A DNA stretch of 15,080 bases from Parachlamydiaceae bacterium (lineage in GTDB: Bacteria; Chlamydiota; Chlamydiia; Chlamydiales; Parachlamydiaceae): positions 1 through 15,080 of the forward strand of contig JACDGH010000026.1 in NCBI GenBank assembly GCA_013815395.1. The letters are read 5' to 3'. Numbering within the stretch: position 1 is the stretch's first letter; every line of letters begins with the position of its first letter. This document shows, in pieces, positions 9,301-14,670 of the stretch. The translations under genes were made by a program, and so were the position numbers. The notes beneath the pieces are model-generated. The model made no database searches. It saw only the letters and a list, made by a program, of their open reading frames with translations, and had not been told where the DNA came from.

Positions 9301-11402
9301 CGTATACAAAATTAATGCAATATTTTGATAAAAATCCATCATCCTTAAATATTCTTAAAAAATTTCCGGAAGCGATTATCCGCAAGGCAAGTGCAAAGAT
9401 TTCTCAAGATCCTGGTCTGATCATCGAACTTGTTACTAAGCAGATTCTTCCCCACCTGGTTACCTACCCAATTCAATTGAATGCGAATGCGCAAATTTAT
9501 AAATTTATGTTTGGTGTGGCCAATCAATTTAGCGGAACTTTGTGGAATATGGAGTCTTTGCCTTCCATCTACCGCTCAGTTGAGGCCTCAGACACTTCCG
9601 AAAAAACACTCTTTCTGATCGAAAGTCACAGTCCCAAACATGTTCCTGTGATTGACACCTCCAGCGGTACTCAATCTCTGCATGAGGTTATAGCTCAGCT
9701 TTATGCTAGCCATAAAGACAGCAGCTCGATCATTGACGCTGCCGGTGCCATGCTCTCTTGGGAGAATGAACAAGTTGCTAAAGAGATGTTGATAGAATTG
9801 CAGAAAAAGCACCCATCGCTTTTGGGGGTGGCCTATTGTGACAAAAATAACCGCTGGTTAGTTTGGACAGGTTCAGGCGCCCCACATTCTCTGGCGACAT
9901 CTTCACTTTCTTCGGGGGAAATAGCTGTTTATTGGGATCTGGCGCATACCACAGGCGCTGATGTGCCCACGCGCACCTATGAACAAGCCATTACTTTAAT
10001 AGGCAAACATACAATTTTAAGAGACTTATTTCAGGGCGTCTGGCGTCTGCGCAAGTTTGATCAAGGGCAATCCTCAGCCTTTGCCGTCGAACAAGCGGAC
10101 GCTAACGTAATAAAAGAAGTGTTAAGTGGCATTACAGGAGTGAAGATTGTAGGAGAACTTGAGCTGAAGCACTTATTGCAATATGCAATTTACAATCAGG
10201 CCAAAATAATTGGAGATCATAATTATCGCGCCCTGGTTTATCGCTTAGAGGCCGCTTTAATTGAACAGGTGTGGAATCTGATGCTCGATCCTTCCTTGGA
10301 TGATCGGGATATCGGCGAACTCTTTAAACACACAGAATCATTATTCTTATCAACAACTGCCGGTCGCCCATACGAAATGTATGGACGGCCTCAGAGTAAG
10401 AAAACACGGGAGATCGTCGTGCAGGAATTGCTAAAAGGTTATCTGGATGGGGGGGTGATGAGCTTCTTCAGTTCCCATCCAAAGTGGAGTGCGCGCATTA
10501 TTTTGACAGAACTCAAAGGAAAATTAATCAGAATTGCCGAAGAAGCGATTCCACTCTTGCCGGAAACTATTTTAAGTGGACAAAACTACGGCTTGCAGCG
10601 CCAAGTTCAAACCCAGACTCAAACTCAAAAAGATACTAATCTTAATACTCAAAAAGATACCAGAAAAGATATAGAAGAGGTTGGTTTGTTACACCGCAAA
10701 GACAAAATTCAATGGAGACCGGATGGTCTGTTTACGAAAGCCTATTTTGGCGATCGCATTAAAGATAGCGAAGTGTCTGATGTATCTCAAATCCGAGCAG
10801 CAGGCAGTCAAAGTCTAGTCTCATTATCAACCTATTCCAATGCTTGGAAAATTCCGGGAGAATTTGCACCTAATTATACCCCAGGTTTACTTTCGACAAT
10901 TAACCTAACTCCCATGCATCTTTTTCCAAAGAGCGAAGCTGCGCCCATGGCAAAATCCCAACAATCTTTTAGAAAAATGCTTGTGATCCAGGATAAACAG
11001 ACAGGATTGCTTGAAGCTGTGCTTTTAAATAAGGATGATCTGAAACATTTTGAACAGAAATTGTTAAAAGATAGCCAGGGTAATCATGAATTGGATATGG
11101 CCCTTTATGATTTGGAGACGGGATTTGAAAGTCAAAGCTTTGAGCCCATCAAAAATATTGAAAGTATAGAAACCTCACCTGAATTTCTAAAGCTTAAAGT
11201 GCAGGCGAAGTTTTTTGCCGGCAGAAGTTACTACGACGATTATGAAATGGTAGAACTTAAAGCATGGTTGGTCGAAAATGATCCCCAAAAAATGTATGCC
11301 TATTTCACCGGCAAAGTATTGTTAGGTAAAGAAGATAGCCTTAAAGACTTTTCCTATAGTGCTCTGTATAGGGCTTTCGATGATCTTGGAGTAAATATGT
11401 AA
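396..11402 (+). CDS. Giant DUF3638-like SF2-type ATPase protein (3668 aa)
   Basis: The start ATG is supported by AAGAGGT at 385-391. There is no signal peptide or clear membrane segment; the first ~35 residues are Ser/Pro-rich and look disordered. Domains seen, in order: a helical N-terminal half with a Q-x-x-G-x-C box (Q774, C779); a 33-residue tandem duplication (about 947-1012); a mixed beta-rich region (about 1620-1940); a TPR-like helix pair (about 1951); and a Pro/Thr-rich linker (2272-2299). An ATPase core follows, with motif I-like MASGKSS (K2581), DEID (2718-2721), DLAHTTGAD (3181-3189) and an arginine-finger-like QGVWRLR (3213-3219). A TQKDT repeat lies at 3410-3425. The core matches what I know of DUF3638, found in fungi, amoebae, chlamydiae and legionellae, where full-length proteins also exceed 3000 residues and are sometimes labelled ubiquitinyl hydrolase. 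The biochemical role is unknown; a host-directed effector is possible but unproven. The gene is monocistronic here and convergent with the metal operon. Confidence 0.8.
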   Translation: MSSVNPNKNEMRIPSSSPPHKPVEKQPSKVSSVGEELFTSLMEHAFESKQVLYNKVTAWNNELSSIKIGGVVDYSSKNHLAVLEESLALISSYRETMKLDIPSNLRKQLLDKTIDELKMVTRAQKEISGKINDYFEKYLQCAKSQVESPLQSDESWGQDFQNSVATFEYFSNGLKVAIQEMRSLSKSLEGELQKLAAQESLQLPLTVQASKLLGIINEDLATLRRISTSIVIQPAIAENLAKAKYAAIDVAKSWDSLEIWHTFFLKYPNMITLVTNEVAIQTLNEKPFEQIEPLTSSIPIRFKNIFDVALAALWYFGSPAQNVRSATVDELEASSLHANAGTSHKIELPNSMTASSAAQIEAVVHAQPPLMQDMTSSVQEETCEISFNHAVVPWKMTQEPPSEVLPLPIASSQQVRSAIDEIILAAGYAELKRLSTELEALEHLPKDFAFSQELAMELSALNDRISGAQWELNQLFSQNLSNEKQSKKWMQKVEVLLTEIISYNTLLENFQIKGLNSALGEHHLKELIHFLSAEPDKISNQLLLHISGDPYGEKTSLEGGESTQNLRYLLATLSKRIAVLSDKSICTDEQRVGYCQALFHDSQLAQHLSLSANLETFFSLKNQISKAIELGEALSGNSFENYHALMSDAVNFKLNDVGDSFFYPINWPKHALALEVIKDLNDLFTIRIYNTGAGSEVQGNCKVETTDRMLPFTEITGVTERKIKDPLFHNLLWRLAHATDEKMGPEELYGPIISSLEGISSIRSFSIEEYIHPQRSGTCSYAVLNAVFSQLMTNTLHPKRFDWEFQFKTITDFYKEHLSALPNDQITRNNLLKALSEFAIVTKNLQISGVITPSEAAFTARKMESISQAINVAQKKYEEVRRNQRLNFDKISQKIVFPEKKGIILVQNFYDDLYQEYWSGDMYPSRIKSSTPMILISQEFIPFLIVDQLASFIADHREKLVPGGIEGVTYRYLQPKLIMDQLVTFIDGLRGKPVPKNIGDIMHRYLQSKEFIQNLPGVSDTFWEQVPEKDLSNAIELIGDLSFRFFHSVMEFSVESPEREMMIPTSDFIIALKLLTLLDKLTQRIAVSDGTPRYNLYQKSFDEILFSRNPKVSINDPLSIRLINDLRAYWENRKPLKIHDDEFISFFGVEITHQLFGLMMFSKVDNLSGMNIGKTIFGKPVKHFHKWEFQQWARDYLARNIEKQVAFKNIFFPNQVGLEELAMLGIGTQLNIKYESEATRIPKILPLDFYTSRDVSILAHYFLSGMLKKGVEKIFEKDRLDVEVEFLFGDKYSTMKFLEYDNPLAQQYSDLSACRTPWSGSLECVNSPQIGHMFANTPPPSEAVDDIWAFAELRRRHSPADIFGKSLKNLDIKEATIAALGKERIQELLFLSSDSKTQVSDTISYFAQHRNFLSDPQLGWLFEHLIFEPPLLMEALEKDSFAAKQLVGNLANLLNRGYADFLKEESGDFVADSDEAYVLFIVHLNRVCEEYVNDVSERQPDIFSNHFTSPLPDAKKKMMQFLEKSTSTSLKSMISRELTISYGNSPILDEADLILFLTANVDAHLIPSELIDNLTRLELQMAVAKQRSRIEHLLGSDDKKNELINSVLGKFISNFNPQNKWNYFDTFPLIANDDGQNKIVFNIIEGKIWTYQGMIGSLPSEIAQNPILSSLKLNIAQTEVHSIGENLWSLKDQNGVEYRVDSRVPIFQKLIGENWYQLDETKNIAIEALRRDKLQWVFKNSNDNTLVHIEDALTHKPIALVELKIYDESVIIHKLDSITGATTNLILDNPDNKKSELHFLTDIEDANEILFWREKKSEKSDLFNKITLWREKSSYQPMLIELPRLGVSFKSEIVGDELTFVSEVLGGYGIAKKQSHESMGDAMHYLVLEKGFSKRILIPRKPYQALKEEEGASSLEPVSILDSSGDQHRFFIYKIDPKTSRLTFPSNEARYFLAMIHLWHHKYKEALDLIKGGSSRIKQLTGEEREVMEWIANLSAGNLDHTPEAAVVQLHANILLLRNARDFGFSKRLPLEKSYLEDEDFLTSTFKNYRNYLSEVFRWGDFILPPDEELFLIKEILQAAENRISLDITVNNLLVSRQQQLQGKKTLPLKCPKINLHKKLLFDTTPPFSISLLDLVEVFDPNTSTPSGNLLEPTFGNIFLDAYQVAREDDDILKLRKVIKKLTGLTYPLDENKEFLMKEFDRILHLIEILPKDNSDKSQLKATILRNVLADPKKFPSTESLEKNRLNIDWIIKNLSNKFQRISIVTEKQIVQPSITYPRTITPVTLSKSTEVVPGQTHHMVSQIAKPLIEEFFVPDTITYIAIAPPKDLTEAKKGLLDSFYLKTDDSVAERMLTDIRKRVSDYAGPAEAQSYLMLDWQKVYQLGQHLKEEFALEDHYMVNLQGEIEEILNKPAVDVSVKAEDRLEKASAHKHDLDVNDAIFYYLRRSSEVMQKLNPHIIPADLKWLLEKVQTYLMLSTNQQHRSRIVSIIDEISAVKCIASGDPECAIPEELINKLGREMNSKRAYDISQHPEYLVLEHYMEKIFWTRQVEALEKLRIEKGRMGSPEFFGVALELIMASGKSSVLLPLLSLLHADGEHLAIGVMPASLLPEASEEMHRVIGKAFRQVLEVIKIDRDRQLDTWGLKALYSQLQTEIKKRRTILMSDADVKSLYLKFSEALYQLNHSPAGSSEKRERLAEITEFRRIFQLFKKAGIVTIDEIDTIGNVLFSHHFSIGQPSAPPSAVFEGTDAFFRAFMSIPKIKERFINGAGSLASVQEFDPLQANAETESLSITAAKEILTGSCFSAKSEIGNYLRSLAATDKSLVEQYLMGSNEEGALNFIHDKVKSQNIQDVLAVIREQISALAPLTISKRLLQHFGPPMKEEPLKFGTELISAPYDRGNPSKNSQFGTDLEMVDYTYLQSLIGIQVENQGVRHVPKIVIEQELEGLRQQLLIEKYARKNSPVEQLATYTKLMQYFDKNPSSLNILKKFPEAIIRKASAKISQDPGLIIELVTKQILPHLVTYPIQLNANAQIYKFMFGVANQFSGTLWNMESLPSIYRSVEASDTSEKTLFLIESHSPKHVPVIDTSSGTQSLHEVIAQLYASHKDSSSIIDAAGAMLSWENEQVAKEMLIELQKKHPSLLGVAYCDKNNRWLVWTGSGAPHSLATSSLSSGEIAVYWDLAHTTGADVPTRTYEQAITLIGKHTILRDLFQGVWRLRKFDQGQSSAFAVEQADANVIKEVLSGITGVKIVGELELKHLLQYAIYNQAKIIGDHNYRALVYRLEAALIEQVWNLMLDPSLDDRDIGELFKHTESLFLSTTAGRPYEMYGRPQSKKTREIVVQELLKGYLDGGVMSFFSSHPKWSARIILTELKGKLIRIAEEAIPLLPETILSGQNYGLQRQVQTQTQTQKDTNLNTQKDTRKDIEEVGLLHRKDKIQWRPDGLFTKAYFGDRIKDSEVSDVSQIRAAGSQSLVSLSTYSNAWKIPGEFAPNYTPGLLSTINLTPMHLFPKSEAAPMAKSQQSFRKMLVIQDKQTGLLEAVLLNKDDLKHFEQKLLKDSQGNHELDMALYDLETGFESQSFEPIKNIESIETSPEFLKLKVQAKFFAGRSYYDDYEMVELKAWLVENDPQKMYAYFTGKVLLGKEDSLKDFSYSALYRAFDDLGVNM
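3234..3431 (+). repeat. 33-codon tandem duplication inside the giant gene
   Basis: Two adjacent 99-base units (3234-3332 and 3333-3431) each begin with GACCAATTGG and end with a CGCTATTTGCAA-type stretch. The proteins match at DQL-(A/V)-(S/T)-FI, the central VP, and YRYLQ/HRYLQ. The period is an exact multiple of three, so the frame is preserved. No third copy is recognisable downstream. It looks like an old in-frame duplication that has since diverged. Confidence 0.75.
10602..10670 (+). repeat. Q/T-rich segment with 24-base tandem repeat
   Basis: The encoded stretch begins with alternating Q and T and then has two 8-residue units, TQKDTNLN and TQKDTRKD (residues 3410-3425). The 14-base word ACTCAAAAAGATAC is at 10623-10636 and again at 10647-10660. 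It is low complexity and probably a flexible linker after the ATPase core. From memory, relatives in the family carry Q/E-rich tracts in a similar place. Confidence 0.6.
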
Positions 11403-11473
11403 AATAATTAAGCTCAATAAAAGAGGTAAAACCAAGGTAGACAGGGAATCTGAGGCATCTTTTTTGACTAAGT

Positions 11474-11505
11474 AAAAAAAATACTCTATTAGTTTCTAAG
11501 TAAAC
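11474..11505 (-). terminator. Weak terminator candidate after the metal operon
   Basis: Reading the minus strand, TACTTAG can pair with a bulged CTA..AGTA, and the structure is followed by eight T residues just beyond the ATPase stop codon. The stem is short and AT-rich. The whole 86-base gap between the two convergent genes (11403-11488) has no better hairpin. On the plus strand a six-T run at 11460-11465 may serve the giant gene, but no clear stem precedes it. Confidence 0.3.
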
Positions 11506-13504
11506 GTAAAGCATTTAAACCGACGAGAACCGTGCCACCCTCATGCATAATTACAGCGAGCCATAAAGGAATAAACCCTCCCAATGCAGGCAGGCTGGCG
11601 CAGATGATAGCTATAGTGGCAAGTGCTAAATTTTGTTTGACGATTTGCTGAGTGAGTTTTGCCTTACTAATTAGCCAGTCAAGCAACTCGATATTGTCCT
11701 GCAGCAACACGACATCCGCAGCTTCCACAGCGGCTGTATTGCCAACTTTTCCCATACAAATACCTACTGTTGCTCTTGCTAAGGCTGGGGCGTCATTTAC
11801 GCCGTCCCCGATCATCGCCAATCCTTTTTTGCTCGCTAGCTCAGATACATAGTTCAATTTATCTTCAGGGGTTAAGTCGGCGTGATATTCAGTGATGGCA
11901 AGTTCTTCTGCAATACGACGAGCGCTTTTAGCATGATCGCCTGTCAGCATGACCGTGGACAATCCCCGTTTTTCAATGGATCTAATAGTTTGAGCAATGT
12001 TTGCACGGGGAGTATCACGAAATTGAAACACGAATGGGCTGTGATCTATGACTAATACAGCTAGCAATTCTCCATCTTCTTCCACGGCTGCGGTGCGTTC
12101 CAACAATGCTGCTTGCAATTCAGTGGGCAATTTGTTGGCGATATAACTTGGACGGCCGATATAAACAGTTTGTGGTGAGGGGGCTTCAGAATTGTTGTAC
12201 GTGGCCTCTAAACCGTAGCCTGGTATTGCTTTGAAATCGTTTAAGGACACTGCTTTCAGCTGTTTATTTTCGGCATATTTCATAATAGCAGTGGCAATAG
12301 GGTGGACGGCATTTCTTTCCATCGCATAGGCTACGCTGATCGCTTCATCAATCCGCTGAACATCTTTGGGTAATAAAGCTTCAACTTTAATACAGGACAA
12401 TTGTCCGGTTGTTAGCGTGCCTGTTTTATCAAAAGCAATTGCCTGGCAGCTTGCTAGAGCATCTAAGGTCACTCCGCCCTTAATCAGTATGCCGCGTCGT
12501 GCACATGCGCTGACTGCGCTTAGGTAGGCTATAGGGATTGCAATGATTAAAGCACATGGGGAAGCGGCAATTAAGAAAGCCAGAGCTCTATAAACAGAAC
12601 CTTCCACCCCAAGGAAAGAAATAGATAAAATGAAGGGAAGTGCTAAGGCAAAAAAGGTAGAAAGTAAAATAATTGTGATGGCGTATTTACGACTTAAACT
12701 ATCGAACCACCTTTGTAAAGCTGGGCGTGCTTCCTGCGCTTCAGTAACTAGCTGAATGATGCGTGCTAGCGTGGAGTCAGCGCTTGTACGCGTCACATCA
12801 ATGGTTAAAGCCCCATCTAGATTTCGGCCGCCAGCTGGAACTTCATCACCCACAGTTTTTGTAACAGGTAGATTTTCTCCGGTAAGATGGACTAAATTAA
12901 GCGAAGAAGTGCCTTCAATCACAGTCCCATCAAGCGGGACAACTTGGCCGGCTTTCACTAAAATGCGAGCACCTAAAGGAATGTCTTTAATAGCTCTTTC
13001 GATCAATGTGCCATCTGCTTCAACTACGCAGGCGCGTGTAGGAGAAAGTTTGGTAAGCCCACTGATAGCACCCTTGGCTTTACTTGTAACAGCATCTTCC
13101 ATTGATCCCGAGAGTGCAAAAAGCACTAATAATAGGCCACCTTCCATGCCACTGCCGATAAGTATGGACGAAAAAGCCGCCAAAGTCATCAAAATGTCTA
13201 TATTTATAATGCCATTTAATAAATCTTCCACAGCCTCGATCAGTGATGGCATGCCTGCTAAAAAGTAAACCCCCACAAGAAATAGATGAGAAATGGGTAA
13301 AGCATGCGTCCAAAAAGAGAGCACAAAAGAGATGAAAAGCATAATTGAAGCAAGGATAGACGCTTTAAGTGTGAGGTTGATGCTCCAGCTGCGCGATTCC
13401 GGCTTTAAGAATGGACTTACACTTTCTTCTTGTCCTAGTTCAAAAAACTCAGTAAAGAGATCGGTTGTTTCAGTTTTGTCTAGAAGGTTAGTGTTAGATA
13501 TCAT
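11489..13504 (-). CDS. P1B-4-type heavy-metal P-type ATPase
   Basis: This 671-residue protein is expected to export transition metal ions across the inner membrane using ATP. It has all P-type landmarks: TGE in the actuator domain (208-210), phosphorylated D359 in DKTGT, HP (401-402), TGD (521-523) and GDGVND (566-571). The transmembrane metal site reads SPC (315-317) rather than CPC, and the last helix has HEGGT (654-658). These two together define the P1B-4 subgroup (CoaT, CtpD, PfeT relatives), which moves Co2+, Fe2+ or Zn2+. The N-terminus (about 45 residues) has no CxxC metal-binding domain, also typical. The start ATG lies 12 bases after the upstream gene's stop, with AGGA overlapping that stop as ribosome binding site, so the two are co-transcribed. 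Chlamydial homologues are often called ZntA or CadA, but the motifs argue against a CPx zinc/cadmium pump. The exact ion is not determined by sequence. Confidence 0.92.
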   Translation of the reverse strand: MISNTNLLDKTETTDLFTEFFELGQEESVSPFLKPESRSWSINLTLKASILASIMLFISFVLSFWTHALPISHLFLVGVYFLAGMPSLIEAVEDLLNGIINIDILMTLAAFSSILIGSGMEGGLLLVLFALSGSMEDAVTSKAKGAISGLTKLSPTRACVVEADGTLIERAIKDIPLGARILVKAGQVVPLDGTVIEGTSSLNLVHLTGENLPVTKTVGDEVPAGGRNLDGALTIDVTRTSADSTLARIIQLVTEAQEARPALQRWFDSLSRKYAITIILLSTFFALALPFILSISFLGVEGSVYRALAFLIAASPCALIIAIPIAYLSAVSACARRGILIKGGVTLDALASCQAIAFDKTGTLTTGQLSCIKVEALLPKDVQRIDEAISVAYAMERNAVHPIATAIMKYAENKQLKAVSLNDFKAIPGYGLEATYNNSEAPSPQTVYIGRPSYIANKLPTELQAALLERTAAVEEDGELLAVLVIDHSPFVFQFRDTPRANIAQTIRSIEKRGLSTVMLTGDHAKSARRIAEELAITEYHADLTPEDKLNYVSELASKKGLAMIGDGVNDAPALARATVGICMGKVGNTAAVEAADVVLLQDNIELLDWLISKAKLTQQIVKQNLALATIAIICASLPALGGFIPLWLAVIMHEGGTVLVGLNALRLLRN

Positions 13505-13516
13505 CGAGTTTATTTC

Positions 13517-14323
13517 CTAATGAGAGGAGGTCAATAATTGTAACAGAAAATGCACGACACCTACGCTCAAAGCGGCTATACCTAGATTCCAGATGATGGC
13601 AGATATTGCTTTATTTTGAGCTAAGCGCGCAGAGATGGAAGAGCTTACTGCTATTATAAGAGCCGCACCGATGAAAAGGCCAAATGAAGGCGAAAGTATA
13701 TATAGGATTATGCATAGTAAACTACTCGTAAAAACACCAAAAGCAGCGCCTAATCCTTGCTTTAAAGGGTGTTCTTGCGAGGCTAAGGAAAGACCTAACT
13801 CTTCCTCTACCATGATTTTTAATAGACGATCGTTATCAGCCATGAGTACATCAAGCACATCTTCCAGTAACTTTCCTTCGAAGCCTTTGGTTGCATAAAG
13901 GACTCGCAATTCATCTCGTTCTTGAGCGCGATGATGTTCAATTTCATAACGTTCTTGCTCAAGAATACGATGCAAGCGCTCAAGTCGAAACCATCCTAAC
14001 CAAGCGCTTCGTCCTGCCTTCCAAAATAAAAATCCAAACGCGATAATGATGAGCAGTTCTGTTAAATGAAAAGAGGGCAATTTTAAGTCGGCAAAAGCAA
14101 TCCAAATTAAGATGAGTAAAATAGCTGTTTCACGCGCTGCATCACAGGCTGCGGAGAAGTGCCCAGGGGGTTCTAAGCCGTGCACTTCTGAGGCGGCAAT
14201 AATGCCTTCAGCTTGAGCTTCAATTACATGGTCAATAGCGTTTTTACCATTGAAATGATCATGGTTTTTGTCATGATTATGGCTCTTTCCGACAGAACCA
14301 TGTTCACTTGAAGGAGTATGCAT
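13517..14323 (-). CDS. VIT/CCC1-like membrane protein, probable metal transporter
   Basis: The 268-residue protein has about five membrane segments: two near residues 66-80 and 87-110, and three after residue 188 (about 188-210, 212-230 and 240-264). Between them is a charged cytoplasmic region (about 113-180) with an E/H-rich start and the stretch KGFEGKLLEDVLDVLMADNDR, closely resembling the metal-binding loop of VIT1/CCC1 iron/manganese transporters. The N-terminal tail is histidine-rich (HNHDKNHDH, residues 15-23). The first membrane segment lacks the clear DG motif common in plant and yeast VITs, so this is a divergent member. The ATG at 14323 has a modest TAGG eight bases upstream. It is the first gene of a two-gene operon with the P1B-4 ATPase; the order resembles C. 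trachomatis CT728-CT727 as I recall it. It probably moves Fe2+ or Mn2+; a different function is possible. Confidence 0.7.
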   Translation of the reverse strand: MHTPSSEHGSVGKSHNHDKNHDHFNGKNAIDHVIEAQAEGIIAASEVHGLEPPGHFSAACDAARETAILLILIWIAFADLKLPSFHLTELLIIIAFGFLFWKAGRSAWLGWFRLERLHRILEQERYEIEHHRAQERDELRVLYATKGFEGKLLEDVLDVLMADNDRLLKIMVEEELGLSLASQEHPLKQGLGAAFGVFTSSLLCIILYILSPSFGLFIGAALIIAVSSSISARLAQNKAISAIIWNLGIAALSVGVVHFLLQLLTSSH

Positions 14324-14347
14324 GTATATACCTATAGCTTTTTTGGA

Positions 14348-14397
14348 GTATACCTAAGCGCATTCAAAATCAGATTTACAAATGCGCTTAGGTATAC
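14348..14397. promoter_or_regulatory. Perfect 17-bp inverted repeat upstream of the metal operon
   Basis: GTATACCTAAGCGCATT at 14348-14364 is the exact reverse complement of 14381-14397, with a 16-base spacer. The near arm ends 24 bases before the start of the VIT-like gene. A further TATACCTA lies at 14327-14334 next to the start codon, and the far arm ends in the self-complementary GGTATACC. On the minus strand the hairpin is followed by A residues, not T, so it is not an intrinsic terminator. It may be an operator for a dimeric regulator or a structured leader. Confidence 0.55.
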
Positions 14398-14424
14398 CAT
14401 AACATGCTTGATAAATTATCTCCA
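14396..14424 (-). promoter_or_regulatory. Weak promoter candidate for the metal operon
   Basis: On the minus strand TATGGT (14396-14401) is spaced 17 bases from TGGAGA (14419-14424). Each hexamer matches the consensus at four of six positions. If real, transcription would start inside the 17-bp inverted repeat, which would make that repeat a well placed operator. This is an inference from weak motifs. Confidence 0.22.
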
Positions 14425-14510
14425 GCGATTCTCTTTTGTGAAGGATAATGTTGTCTTCTTTTTCTATAATTCCTTTGTCTAGTTGATTCGCTAAATTCGC
14501 TTAAACACTT

Positions 14511-14670
14511 GTACGTCATTTCACTCAAATTGTTCGTTTTGGCTAGCGCAAAAGTTCCCGAGGTTGCAACAAAAAAAATGGGTCCATATGATTAATATGA
14601 ACCCAATTTTTTTGTAGCATCCTTGGGACTTTGACGCAGCCAAAACGGACAATTTAAATGAATGGCGTAC
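14511..14670. repeat. ~160-bp imperfect palindrome (MITE-like)
   Basis: The left half (14511-14590) matches the reverse complement of the right half (14591-14670) with scattered substitutions and small indels. Shared blocks include GTACG(T/C)CATT at the tips, AAATTGT(T/C)CGTTTTGGCT, and a central ATGGGT(C/T)CATAT stem. The right tip runs into the last codons and stop of the Ig-like gene. The two halves diverge in ways expected of a transposed non-autonomous element or of a long terminator. No transposase is nearby. The remaining DNA between 14402 and 14510 shows nothing I can name beyond the weak promoter. Confidence 0.65.
14571..14613 (-). terminator. Hairpin with A/T flanks at the palindrome centre
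   Basis: An 11-bp stem (14579-14589 with 14595-14605) has a 5-base loop, eight A residues on one side and seven T residues on the other. It can act in both directions. On the minus strand the only imperfect pair becomes a G-U wobble, so the stem is stronger in that orientation, and it lies 40 bases past the stop of the Ig-like gene. It likely terminates that gene. Confidence 0.6.

Noticed and set aside
12756..13268. 170-codon plus-strand frame opposite the P-type ATPase
   Set aside because: It lies wholly antisense to a gene with all P-type motifs, has no recognisable domain and no ribosome binding site; it is a shadow of that gene's codon use.
13525..13540. Anti-Shine-Dalgarno-like ACCTCCTC in the last codons of the VIT-like gene
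   Set aside because: It simply encodes Thr-Ser-Ser, and no pairing partner near the next start codon is strong enough to argue for translational control.
14402..14510. Searched for an RNA gene or small protein between the inverted repeat and the palindrome
   Set aside because: No tRNA-like cloverleaf, no frame with a ribosome binding site and no family motif found.
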